From positions 1,798,001 to 1,862,000 of the forward strand of contig NZ_JARRAG010000002.1 of the NCBI RefSeq assembly GCF_029589435.1: a DNA stretch of 64,000 nucleotides, written 5' to 3'. This document shows positions 8,001 to 16,373 of this stretch, piece after piece; position 1 is the first letter of the stretch; every line of letters starts with the position of its first letter. The notes below the pieces were generated by a model. That model had not been told where the DNA came from. It worked only from the letters and a program-made list of their open reading frames with translations, and did no database searches. Position numbers and translations under genes: made by a program. This DNA comes from Paludisphaera mucosa (GTDB taxonomy: Bacteria > Planctomycetota > Planctomycetia > Isosphaerales > Isosphaeraceae).

Positions 8001-10299
8001 AGGCGGCCTGCTGGACCCGGTCGTGTCGGAAGCGGTACGTCGACTCGCGCCCTGCGACCTCCGGACCCGACTGGACTCCTACCAGCAAGCCGTCGTCGAG
8101 GGCGGGCCGGAGCCGCTCCGCCAACGAAGCCGGGGAGGGCCCGCCGACGGCCTTCAGCAAGGAAGCTTCCACCTCGCCCCCGAGGCAGGCCATGATCCCC
8201 AGCAGGTCCCGGGACGCTCCGGGCAGCCTGGCGATGCGGGCGGCCAGCAGGTCCGCCACCTCGCCGCGGCCCACGAAGCGGCGAATCGTCGCCGGGTCCC
8301 AACTCCAGCCCGCCGGCCCCAGGGCGAGGGCCCCGTCCTGCCTGAGGGCGTCGACGAGCTCGACGGAATCGTAGGGGTTGCCCCCGGTGCGCCCGCCGAT
8401 CAAGGCCGCCAGCCGATCCGCCCGCGGGCGGCCCAGGTGGAGCATCTCGCCGAGTAAGGAGCCGAGCTCGCCGGTCGGCAGGCCGAGGAGGCGGATCCGC
8501 GCGGGGGCCATGTCGAGTCGGACCAGTCGCGACAGCATCAAGGAGAGGGGGTGGACTTCCTCCACCTCCGCATCGCGATAGGCGCCGACCAGCAACAGCC
8601 CGGGCAGCCCGCGGTCGGTCAGCAACGCGTCGAGGAACCCCATCGAGGAAGGCCCCGCCCACTGGAGGTCGTCGAGCACCAGGACCAGCGGCCGGGCCGG
8701 CGAGGCGACGGCCCGCAGCAGCTCCACCACCGTCAGGCGGAGGCGGGCCGCGGCCTCGACGGGGTCCACGGTCGTCGCCGGCGGCGTCGGGCCCAGCAGC
8801 ACCGCGAACTCGGGGACCAGGTCCGCGATCAGGCCGGCGTTAGGCCCCAGGGCGCGACGGAGGGCTTCCCGCTGGGGGACGAGGTCCGACTCCGGCTCGG
8901 CGAGGAGCAGGCGGCCCAGCGCCCCCAGCGCCTGGACGAGGGCCCCGGGGCTCGAATCGAGGCGATATTGGTCGTACTTCCCCGCCGCGAACCAGCCCCG
9001 CCGGCCGGTCACCATCGGCCTCAGCTCGTCGACGACCGCCGTCTTGCCGACGCCGGGCGCGCCCAGGACGAAGACGCCGCGGCCTCGGCCCTCGATCGCC
9101 TCCCCGAGGGCCGTCCGCAACGCGGCGACGGGCGCGTCGCGGCCGAACAGCCGCGAGGGGGGCGTGAGCCGCGACGGGAAGTCGCGCCCGCCCAGCTGGA
9201 AGGGCGTGCGATCCCCCCTCGCCTCCGCCTCGATCAGCCGGGACAGGTCGTGGGCCAGCCCTTCCGCGCTCTGATAGCGGTGGTCCGGCTCTTTCTCGAG
9301 CAGGCGCATGACGATCGCCGAGAAGGTCGGCGAGATCTCCAGGCGTCGCTCCGCCGGCGGGGTCGGGATCCGCGCCAGGTGGTCGTGGACCAGCGTGAGC
9401 GGGTCGTCGTCGTCGAAAGGGGGCCGGCCGACGGCCAGCTCGTAGAGCGTGGCGCCGAGGGAGTAGAGGTCGGCCCTCCTGTCCAACGGGCGGCCCGTCC
9501 GGCCGGTCTGCTCCGGGGCGATGTAGGCGAGGGTCCCGACGATCTCGCGATGGTGGCCGAACCCCGGCCTCTCCTCGACGCTGGTGGTGGCGAGCTCGAA
9601 GTCGATCAGGACCGGCTCGCCGTCCGCCCCCGGGGTGATGAGGATGTTGCTCGGGTTCACGTCCTTGTGGACCACGCCGCGGCGGTGGACCGCGGCCAGG
9701 ATCTCCGCCAGCCGGAAGGCGATCCGCAGCAGCCCGGGACCGGCCATCGGACCGCGACGCGGCGCATCGGAGAGCGACGTCCCGCCGACGTCGACCATGG
9801 CGATCGCGTGGGGGATCTCGACGGAAACGGCCAGCCGCGGCACCCCTTCGACGCCGGTCAGTCGATCGAGGATTTCCACTTCGTGGGAGCGTCTCGCCAT
9901 CGAACGCGGGCCCAGCGGCCGCTTGCAGATCAGGCTCGCCCCCCCGGCCGTCGGCCTCAGGCGGGCGACGCGGGTGCGGTCGCTCTCGTAGAGGATTTCG
10001 ACCTCGATGTAGTCTCCTTCGATCGACCTCGACGGGGCCGCCCCGGGGCCGGCGGCGGGCGCCTCGCCGGGCGGCTTCTCGGCAGGTCGATCGGTGCGGA
10101 GCCTGGACGCACCGGCTTGGACGCGCCCCGGGACCGAGAAGCCGCCCGTCTCCGAAGGCGCGACCCGAAAGCCGCCGCCCGGATCCGATCTCCCGCGAGG
10201 ACCGAGCCCAGGTACGTCGGGACGCCCCCTCGGCCGAGGAGGCGCATCGGTCCTCGGCGACGTGTCGGCCGGAGGCGCTGCAGGGTCGTTGATGCTCAT
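5077..10299 (-). CDS. Giant Ser/Thr kinase - AAA ATPase - GAF - GGDEF signalling protein
   Basis: A 1740-aa cytoplasmic protein predicted to make c-di-GMP under control of a kinase and ATPase module. After a Pro/Arg-rich 90-residue leader comes a protein kinase domain (about 95-355) with Lys126, HKD at 211-213 in place of HRD, DFE at 233-235 in place of DFG, and APE at 261-263. A predicted AAA/STAND ATPase follows, with GAPGVGKT at 413-420 and LVLDDLQW as Walker B, then a long helical TPR-like region. A GAF domain (about 1400-1560) leads into GGDEF with RYGGEEF (GGEEF at 1647-1651). The RxxD inhibitory site is degraded (QGVD). This is the family of large kinase-AAA-GAF proteins, usually ending in a histidine kinase; here a diguanylate cyclase replaces it. 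Its 3' end has a decayed duplicate at 45.46-46.03 kb. Confidence 0.93.
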   Translation of the reverse strand: MSINDPAAPPADTSPRTDAPPRPRGRPDVPGLGPRGRSDPGGGFRVAPSETGGFSVPGRVQAGASRLRTDRPAEKPPGEAPAAGPGAAPSRSIEGDYIEVEILYESDRTRVARLRPTAGGASLICKRPLGPRSMARRSHEVEILDRLTGVEGVPRLAVSVEIPHAIAMVDVGGTSLSDAPRRGPMAGPGLLRIAFRLAEILAAVHRRGVVHKDVNPSNILITPGADGEPVLIDFELATTSVEERPGFGHHREIVGTLAYIAPEQTGRTGRPLDRRADLYSLGATLYELAVGRPPFDDDDPLTLVHDHLARIPTPPAERRLEISPTFSAIVMRLLEKEPDHRYQSAEGLAHDLSRLIEAEARGDRTPFQLGGRDFPSRLTPPSRLFGRDAPVAALRTALGEAIEGRGRGVFVLGAPGVGKTAVVDELRPMVTGRRGWFAAGKYDQYRLDSSPGALVQALGALGRLLLAEPESDLVPQREALRRALGPNAGLIADLVPEFAVLLGPTPPATTVDPVEAAARLRLTVVELLRAVASPARPLVLVLDDLQWAGPSSMGFLDALLTDRGLPGLLLVGAYRDAEVEEVHPLSLMLSRLVRLDMAPARIRLLGLPTGELGSLLGEMLHLGRPRADRLAALIGGRTGGNPYDSVELVDALRQDGALALGPAGWSWDPATIRRFVGRGEVADLLAARIARLPGASRDLLGIMACLGGEVEASLLKAVGGPSPASLAERLRPALDDGLLVGVQSGPEVAGRESTYRFRHDRVQQAAYGGLLDPDARAGLHLVLARRLAALPGRRAEAAGQYLHAVGPTTDPAERRAAAGLFLEAASLARRSADDATAERYLVAATASTGEGSPDDPLGAAVEVELHAVLYALGRHEEADRVYDAIERRSRDPLEIVGSVHVQIDCLSTRGKQREALELGLRFVRRLGMPTAVRASGSRMDERLDELKRWIDDAARRDEALRPEPADPRVLGAALILNRLLPPAFFSDPTLFAELFFACHGLWIEHGPCAPLAACLGSTALVTIPSRQDYRTGYEAARFALAVAEARGYEPEASLVRHCFALFALHWFEPLENGLRHSELAYEGLIRGGDLQFACFTHYVDLAARLELDPTLEGCEAEVAKALAFALRAGNEHAHGAYLVYRQLLRALRGETDSLGGFEDADFDADAFLAGRGDNPMAAAYYHIHRALAAAVHDDAPALLRHSAAAMPLLPYIQGFYPTALAHLLRSLALAECVRSGPPLERGAALLELDAGLSWISLRAQDAPENFAHLRGLVEAERAWAVGDSWGAATAFDSALREAEARRRPWHRALIAERAARFHLAHGLHRSGRELLSRARGHYEAWGAAAKVRELERDHPFVRAAVAARPSPSSSGLTSSAIDVVAVLRASQALSSETDLERLEARIGDVLGAMTGATRVLLVIRDGASPGWRLSATSARSDAPVAVEEAGRRGLMPLSAFLYAERTREPLLVEDARRDDRFAQDPYLAGLEHCSLLVAPILDRGVLRAVLILENRHSRGVFSAERIGAVALLGGQLAISLDNASLYASLERRVAARTEELAAANRRLEALSVTDPLTGLANRRRFDEALGAEWLRAVRTGRPIAMAMVDVDRFKLYNDRYGHLAGDECLRSIASALRGSVRQGVDLVARYGGEEFAVILPGASLETAADVAGRACAAVLALNIRHETASLGIVTASVGVAAGAPSDGEFVEDCLGRADLALYEAKGRGRNQVACAPGRGARPGP

Positions 10300-10490
10300 A
10301 TCCCATCCATCCCGTAGGAAAAGCCGCCTCGTCCACCCTGGAGGTCGGAACTCGAACGACCACGCCTCGTGAAAACTCTAGGTCCGGCCCGACGGATAAT
10401 CGTCGGCGATCGCGGCGCCTCCCAGCTCCTCGCCGTCGACTTCGGCTCCCTGTTGATGCGAGAGGGCGCGCGGCCGCCGGCGATGACCTA

Positions 10491-13115
10491 GTGTTGATGA
10501 GGGAAGCAAGGATGTTCGCTTGGAACGCCCCTTTCGCCACCGACGGCCGCCCCGGGGCCGTGGAGCCAGGCCGCGGGAAGAGCCCAGTCGCGAAGGAGCG
10601 ATCCAAGCCGATGAACGTCCACCGTCGATCGAAGGATGCTCTTCGGCGGGGCCTCGGAGAGGGCGTGCGCGACGCAGTCCTCCCGATTCGGCCTCCGCCG
10701 GCCGAGGAGGGACGCCGGCCTTCGAGCGTCGCGGGGCCGATTCGAGGGCTTCCCCCTGCCGAGCCGACGGGCGCCGAACTCGCGAGCCGCTACGAGACGG
10801 CCATCCGGGCCACCGGCCAGGTCTTCTACTTCTGGGACGCGGAGATCGATCGGATCCTGAAGCTCGGCCCGAACTGCGAGGAGGTGCTCGGCTACCGCAC
10901 CGACGAATTGGTCGGGGGCCTCGGGTGCTGGGTCGGGCTGATCCATCCCGACGACCGGGCCGGGTTCATGGCCCGGGCCTTGTCGATCCCGACGACCGGC
11001 AAGCCCTACCGCCATCAATACCGGATGCTCCATAAGGACGGTCGCCGACTCGTCGTCCGGGACGAGGGCCGATGCATCAAGGATGGATCCGGGAAGGTCA
11101 CGCAGCTCGTCGGCTTCGTCACCGACATCACCGATCAGGTCCGGACCGAGGAGCTCTGGCGCGAGCGAGAGTCCACCCTGCTCAATTTCTTCGACGGCGC
11201 GCCGGCGTGCCTGTTCGTGACCGAGCTGCTCGACGACGACGTCAGGATCCTCTCGGCCAATCCGGCGGCGATCGTCCTCATGGGACGCCCCGAGGCGGAG
11301 ATCCTCGACCACACCATGGGCCAGCTGGGCTACCCGCGGGCGGAGATCGACCTCTGGATCGGTCGGTATCGCGAATGCCTGGAAACCGGCCGGCCGGCGA
11401 CCTACGAGCTCGCCCACGAGGCCCCGTCGGGCCCGAGATCCTTCAGCGCCACGCTCGCCCCGATCGCCGGCCTTCCGTCGGGGCGACCTCGGTTCGGCTT
11501 CATCGGCGAGGACGTCACCGCCCGCAAGCGGGTCGAGGAGGAGCTTCGAGCCGCCGCCCGCGAGCGCCAGCAGATGATGGACGCGATCCCCGACATCCTC
11601 TACGTCCTCGACCGCGACGGCCGACTCGCGAGCTGGAACCTCAGCCTGGAACGCGCCACCGGATGGACGCCGGAAGAGCTCCGGGGTCGACCGGCCGCCG
11701 ACTTCTTCCGGCATGACGTCGGCGCGAGGATCGCCGAGGGGATCGCGCTCGAGGGGTTGCAGGGCCGAGCGGCGGTCGATGCGACGCTGGTCGGTCGGAA
11801 TGAGGCGACGGCCCCCTATCATTTCGTCAGCGCCCCGCTGCGGGACGACGCGGGTCGCGTGGTCGGGCTGGCCGGCGTCGGCCGAGACATCAGGGAGCGG
11901 CTGGCGCTGGAAGCGGCCCTGCGCGAGCAGGCCGAGGCCGTCGACACGATCAATCGGTTGGGCCTCGCCCTGTTGGGAGAATACGATCCGGCGAGGCTCG
12001 CAGGGTCGATCTGCGACGCGGCGATCCTGCTTTCCGGGGCCCGATCAGGCTCCTTCGTCCCGTTGTTCGACGACGGGAACGATGCCGATCCGACCGCCTT
12101 ATGGCCGCCCTTCCACAGCGAAAATGCGCCCCCCCAGGCCCGCCGGCGTCCCGGGCCGTTGCACCCTGCGATGTGCGGGCCGGAGCCCATCCGCGTGGAC
12201 GACGTCGACGCCGACGCGCGATTCCGCGACCTGGCCGCGGGGCTCGATTTCCTCGGCGGCCCGCCGCCCGCCAGCCTCCTGGTGGTCCCGGTCAAGGCCC
12301 GCAGCGGCGCGGTCCTCGGGGAGATCGTCCTGGCCCACGACCTCCCCTCGGCGTTCGGCGAGCGGGCCGAACGCCTGGTCTGCGGCCTGGCCGCCCAGGC
12401 CGCGGTCGCCCTGGACAACGCCCGCCTGGTGGAGAGCCTGCAGCGGAGTCGCGACTGGGCGGAGTCGGCTTACGACCAGACGATCGTGGGATGGGCGCTC
12501 GCCCTGGACCTGCGCGACCACGAGACCGAAGGACACAGCCGTCGCGTCACCGAGCTGACCGTCCGACTGGCCCGGGCCCTCGGGATGTCGGACGAGGAGC
12601 TGGTCCACGTCCGCCGCGGGGCGCTGCTGCACGACATCGGCAAGATGGGCGTCCCCGACCGGATCCTCCTGAAGCCCGTCCCCCTGGACGAGGCCGAGTG
12701 GGAGATCATGAAGCGTCACCCGACCTACGCCTACGAGATGCTCCGGCCGATCGCGTTCCTGGGGCGGGCGCTCGACATCCCGTACGGCCACCACGAGCGT
12801 TGGGACGGCGCCGGTTACCCGCGGGGGCTCCGGGAGCTTCAGATCCCCCTGGCGGCGCGGATCTTCGCCGCCGTGGACGTCTACGACGCCCTGACCCACG
12901 ATCGTCCCTATCGAGAGGCCTGGCCGCCAGACCGCGCCCTCGGACACATCCGATCGCTCGCGGGGACGCACCTGGATCCCCAGGTCGTGGCGGCCTTCCC
13001 GCGCGTCGTCGGCGGGCGCGTCGACCCAGGCGAGCCGTCCGGGCGGGCCTCCGGGGACTCTCGCCCCCATAGTCGCTTCCAAACGTACCCGGCGGCGCCG
13101 GCGTCACGGGCTTGA
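10491..13115 (+). CDS. PAS-PAS-PAS-GAF-HD-GYP c-di-GMP phosphodiesterase
   Basis: An 874-aa soluble sensor enzyme expected to hydrolyse c-di-GMP. Three PAS domains (about 105-215, 225-350, 358-475) are followed by a GAF domain (about 490-650) and an HD-GYP domain (about 665-835). The HD pair is H714-D715 in LLHDIGKMGVPD; the GYP motif is at 775-777, preceded by HHERWDG, so the metal ligands and signature are intact. The frame opens with GTG at 10491, followed in frame by TTG and ATG; an ATG at 10611 with GAAGGAG upstream is also plausible and loses only a disordered leader. It is divergent from the giant kinase-GGDEF gene across about 190 bp, placing a c-di-GMP maker and breaker side by side. 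Confidence 0.92.
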   Translation: MLMREARMFAWNAPFATDGRPGAVEPGRGKSPVAKERSKPMNVHRRSKDALRRGLGEGVRDAVLPIRPPPAEEGRRPSSVAGPIRGLPPAEPTGAELASRYETAIRATGQVFYFWDAEIDRILKLGPNCEEVLGYRTDELVGGLGCWVGLIHPDDRAGFMARALSIPTTGKPYRHQYRMLHKDGRRLVVRDEGRCIKDGSGKVTQLVGFVTDITDQVRTEELWRERESTLLNFFDGAPACLFVTELLDDDVRILSANPAAIVLMGRPEAEILDHTMGQLGYPRAEIDLWIGRYRECLETGRPATYELAHEAPSGPRSFSATLAPIAGLPSGRPRFGFIGEDVTARKRVEEELRAAARERQQMMDAIPDILYVLDRDGRLASWNLSLERATGWTPEELRGRPAADFFRHDVGARIAEGIALEGLQGRAAVDATLVGRNEATAPYHFVSAPLRDDAGRVVGLAGVGRDIRERLALEAALREQAEAVDTINRLGLALLGEYDPARLAGSICDAAILLSGARSGSFVPLFDDGNDADPTALWPPFHSENAPPQARRRPGPLHPAMCGPEPIRVDDVDADARFRDLAAGLDFLGGPPPASLLVVPVKARSGAVLGEIVLAHDLPSAFGERAERLVCGLAAQAAVALDNARLVESLQRSRDWAESAYDQTIVGWALALDLRDHETEGHSRRVTELTVRLARALGMSDEELVHVRRGALLHDIGKMGVPDRILLKPVPLDEAEWEIMKRHPTYAYEMLRPIAFLGRALDIPYGHHERWDGAGYPRGLRELQIPLAARIFAAVDVYDALTHDRPYREAWPPDRALGHIRSLAGTHLDPQVVAAFPRVVGGRVDPGEPSGRASGDSRPHSRFQTYPAAPASRA

Positions 13116-13393
13116 GTCCGATTCGAGTCCAATCCTGACGCGACCTCGGCGGCGACGATCGGCCCGTCGACCCCGACCCGGATCGCGGGCCTGTCGTCGC
13201 GAGGCGCTGGGACGAGCGGGAGGAGATCCTCCCGAAGCCCGCCGACCGAGCCTGCACGCGATGTCGGTGAGGCGCCTCAGTACCGTCGATTCTTCACGCC
13301 GGCTCATTCTCCACACGATCTCACATCCCGTCGGGACGCCCTGAAAGAGTTCCTGGGCGTGCTGAATTCGAACTGGGAGTGGAGCTTCCTGTA

Positions 13394-13991
13394 CTACGGC
13401 GTGTTGACGGATTGGGCGAGCTTCCGGACGTGGATGAAGCCGAAAACGAGCCGGGCGACGCCGAGGTAGACGTCCTTCAGCCTCTCATACCTCGTGGCGA
13501 AGCGGCGGAACTGCTTCGCCTTCGAGAAGGCCCGCCCGACTCGGTTGCGCTGCTTGTAGATCTCGCGCATCTCGTCGTCCCAGGGCCAGGGCTCCTTGCG
13601 GTTGCTCCGGTTCGGGACCACCGGCAGGGCGTCGAGGTCGTCCAGGATCACGTCGCTGACCGCGTCGGAGTCGGACCCCTTGTCGCCCAGGACCTCGCGG
13701 ACGACGCCGACCGCGTCGCGGGCCCCGATCAGGACGGCCTCCGCCAGCGGGGCGTCGTTCCTCTGGCCCTCGGCGACGTCGAGGGCCACGACGCCGTCCT
13801 CGTCGCGGTTGACGGCGATCACCTTCGAGAAGCCGCCCCGCGACCGACCCGGGGCCCGGGGCCCGCGTCGCGGCGGCCCCTCTTCGCGCCGCGCCCCGGC
13901 GGCGCGCCGAGGGCCCGGACGACCGTCGAGTCGATCATCAGGCACCGGGCTTGGGGCGTCTCGCGGAGCCGACGCCCGGATGCATCGCCCA
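13394..13991 (-). pseudogene. IS5-family (IS427-like) transposase remnant
   Basis: The C-terminal half of a DDE transposase. One frame contains LMIDSTVVRA, the first catalytic Asp region. A second frame, entered by a shift at about 13870, contains GGFSKVIAVNRDEDG, VLGDKGSDSDAV (second Asp) and the terminal YKQRNRVGRAFSKAKQFRRFATRYERL with the expected DKG...R...K/E arrangement. The N-terminal ORF is missing, and the reading frame shift falls in a GC-rich run. I found no clear inverted ends. IS427-type elements can use programmed frameshifting, but the missing N-terminus makes this a dead fragment. Confidence 0.8.
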
Positions 13992-14203
13992 TGGATCCTC
14001 CTCGGACGCCCGGACTCATTCGAGCGCCCGTGCTACAGTGGCGCCTCTGGAAATCCGACCGGTCGTCGCCCCGATCCCGAGGCCGCGACGACGAGGACGG
14101 GCGACGACTCGCCTGCGTAACGCCGACGTCGCTCCCGCCCCCGTGGGTCATCTCGGCGGCGATCCGCTCCTCGAGGCCGTGTCATCCGCAAGGGAATCGT
14201 CCG

Positions 14204-15586
14204 ATGAAACAGCTGATCGCCTTCGTCGCACTCGGGCTCGCACTCGTCGGGCGGACATGGGCCGCGGAGGGCCCGGGGCCGGTCGTCGTCCGAGACTGCT
14301 CGGTCCTGGACGTCGCCAAGGGCATGATGCTCCCGCGGCGCACCGTGGTGCTCGCCGGCGGACTGATCCGAGCGATCGGCACGCCCGAGGCGCCGGTCGA
14401 GGAGCCGGCGGGGGCTTCGACGATCGAGGCCCGGGGGAAGTACCTGATCCCCGGCCTCATCGACGCCCACGTCCACCTGGTGCAGGTCCTGGCCTCGGCC
14501 CACGTCACGGGCGACGAGGTCCTGCCGCTGTTCCTGGCCGCGGGCGTGACGTCCGTCCGCGACGTCGGCGACGAGGTCGTGCCCGAGACCCTGGTCGCCC
14601 GGTTCGCGGCCGCGCATCCCGAGAGCTGCCCCCGCGTCTTCACCTGCAGCCCCCTGATCGACAAGGACCCTCCGTTCCACGACTACGAGTCGCCCGCGAT
14701 GATCTTCGGCCGGGCCTTGACCGACCCCGCGAAGGTGCCCGGGTTCGTCGAGGACGTGGCGGCGTGGGGCGTGACGTCGCTCAAGATCTACGTCGGGACG
14801 CCGAGGCCGATCGGCCGCCTCGTGATCGCCGAGGGCCACAGGCGCGGCCTGAAGGTCATCGGCCACCTGGGCGCGTATTCGGCGCAGGACGCCGTCGCCG
14901 ACGGGATCGACGGGCTCGAACACATCTGGGGGGTCTGGGACTTCATCATCCCGCCCGAGGAGCGGAGCCGGCCGGACTCCCGCTCGACCCTCGACCTCCA
15001 CAACCCGACGGCGAAGGCGCTGATCGCGGAGCTGGCCCGGCGCGGGACGACGGTCGACCCGACGCTCGTCGTGTTCCGCAACATGCTCCTGCTCAACGAC
15101 CGCCCGGAGGTCCGCGACCACCCCGACAACGCAGTCGCGCCGGCGCGACTGCTCCGGTTCTGGGAGGAGGACGTGAAGCGGATCGGCCTCCGCCCCGAGA
15201 CGCTCCTCGCACGCCGCGGGGAGTTCGCGAAGTACCGGGAGCTGACCGGCGTCCTGCATCGCGCCGGGGTCACGCTCCTGGCGGGGACCGACGCCCCCGA
15301 GCCGTACTGCCCGCCGGGCCGGTCGCTCCATCAGGAGCTGGAGCTGCTCGTCGAGTCGGGCCTCCCGCCCGCCGCGGCGATCCGCTGCGCCACGCTGAAC
15401 AACGCCGAGGCGCTGGGCCAGGCCCATCGACTCGGCTCCGTCGAGCCGGGCAAGGCCGCCGACCTGATCCTCCTGGACGCGGATCCGCTCGACCGGATCG
15501 CGAACACGCGGGCGATCGCGAAGGTCTTCCACGGCGGCGTCGCCGTCGATCGGGCCGCGATCCTGAAGCTCGTGCCGAAGGAGTGA
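14204..15586 (+). CDS. Secreted metal-dependent amidohydrolase
   Basis: A 460-aa imidazolonepropionase-like amidohydrolase with a clear signal peptide (MKQLIAFVALGLALVGRTWA, cleavage before AEG), so it is exported. The start at 14204 is chosen for that signal; the frame extends upstream without support. The metal-binding HxH is in PGLIDAHVHL at about residue 90. LKIYVG supplies the usual lysine position, HLGAYS and GLEHIWG supply His ligands, and LLAGTDAPEP holds the catalytic Asp. The C-terminal beta domain follows (GSVEPGKAADLILLDADPL). The substrate is unknown; relatives act on cyclic amides, dipeptides or organophosphates. It stands alone, flanked by a transposase remnant and an intergenic gap. 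Confidence 0.9.
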   Translation: MKQLIAFVALGLALVGRTWAAEGPGPVVVRDCSVLDVAKGMMLPRRTVVLAGGLIRAIGTPEAPVEEPAGASTIEARGKYLIPGLIDAHVHLVQVLASAHVTGDEVLPLFLAAGVTSVRDVGDEVVPETLVARFAAAHPESCPRVFTCSPLIDKDPPFHDYESPAMIFGRALTDPAKVPGFVEDVAAWGVTSLKIYVGTPRPIGRLVIAEGHRRGLKVIGHLGAYSAQDAVADGIDGLEHIWGVWDFIIPPEERSRPDSRSTLDLHNPTAKALIAELARRGTTVDPTLVVFRNMLLLNDRPEVRDHPDNAVAPARLLRFWEEDVKRIGLRPETLLARRGEFAKYRELTGVLHRAGVTLLAGTDAPEPYCPPGRSLHQELELLVESGLPPAAAIRCATLNNAEALGQAHRLGSVEPGKAADLILLDADPLDRIANTRAIAKVFHGGVAVDRAAILKLVPKE

Positions 15587-16373
15587 GGCGGACGGGGCGA
15601 TCTGAAGGGCGCGACGAGTCGCGCGAGTCCGGGTTGGTCCAAAGGGTCGACTCCCCTTGCCGAGGCGTGAACCTCCGGCGGACGGCCCGCGTGGATCGCC
15701 TCGGCATTCGATACCTTCAGAGGCCGGCGAGCCCTCGTCGCGGGCCCACGGAGGCGGGCCTGGGGCCGGCCCAGACGAGATCCCGAGACCCGCAGATTGG
15801 CTTTCTCCGTCGAAGCCCGAGATCGACGATGATGCGTTTCGGGTGAGCGAGCCTCCGAGGCGGACGGCCGGACTGCGAGATCAGCCCTCGTCGCAGGCCA
15901 GCCGTTCGGGCCTTCATTCAACGGTTATCGTATCGGGTGACATTCGTGCGGCTCGCTTGACAATTAGGCTTAATTCCACCAGAGTGCACGAACGTCAAGG
16001 TTGTTCCTTGGGCGAGGAAGCCCCCTGGTAGAGGAACTCTCGTTTGGAAGGGAACGCGGATTTCCACGGAGCTCGTCCATGGCGACCAATTGAGCGCGCA
16101 GGCGGAGAATCGCTGGGCGCAGCCGCCGGCAACGAGCTAGGGGAGCTGGTGGACGGAGAGGGTGCAGAGCCGGTTCCTGCCAGGAGCCGGCTGACGGAGC
16201 TTGTAGGCGTCCCGGATACGGCGTTGATGGTCAAGGGCTTGAAGAAGTCGCCTGATGAATAATCAGCGTCGTGCCCGGCTCGGCGAGAACGCCGGAGGTC
16301 AAGGAGTGAATCTACGGGCAAGAGTCGGCAGGCCGGCTGCAGGGGCCTGATCGCGGCACCTAGAGTCCGATGT
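15587..16373. other. Long intergenic region without a convincing gene
   Basis: About 790 bp between the amidohydrolase and a histidine kinase. The part at about 15900-16050 is less GC-rich than its surroundings. It contains TTGACA at 15957, but no well-placed -10 box follows. A 72-codon frame (16044-16262) has no recognisable features. I see no RNA gene. Confidence 0.5.

Noticed and set aside
5446-10317. Very long plus-strand frames (1003 and 588 aa)
   Set aside because: They are antisense shadows of the 1740-aa gene, rich in Arg/Gly/Pro with no domain, as expected in high-GC DNA.
13379-14203. N-terminal extension of the amidohydrolase
   Set aside because: The region is the antisense of a transposase remnant; the signal peptide begins at 14204.
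15957-15990. TTGACA promoter-like box
   Set aside because: No -10 element at 16-18 bp spacing and no gene start nearby.
16044-16262. 72-aa ORF
   Set aside because: No ribosome site, homology or composition signal; left as unsupported.
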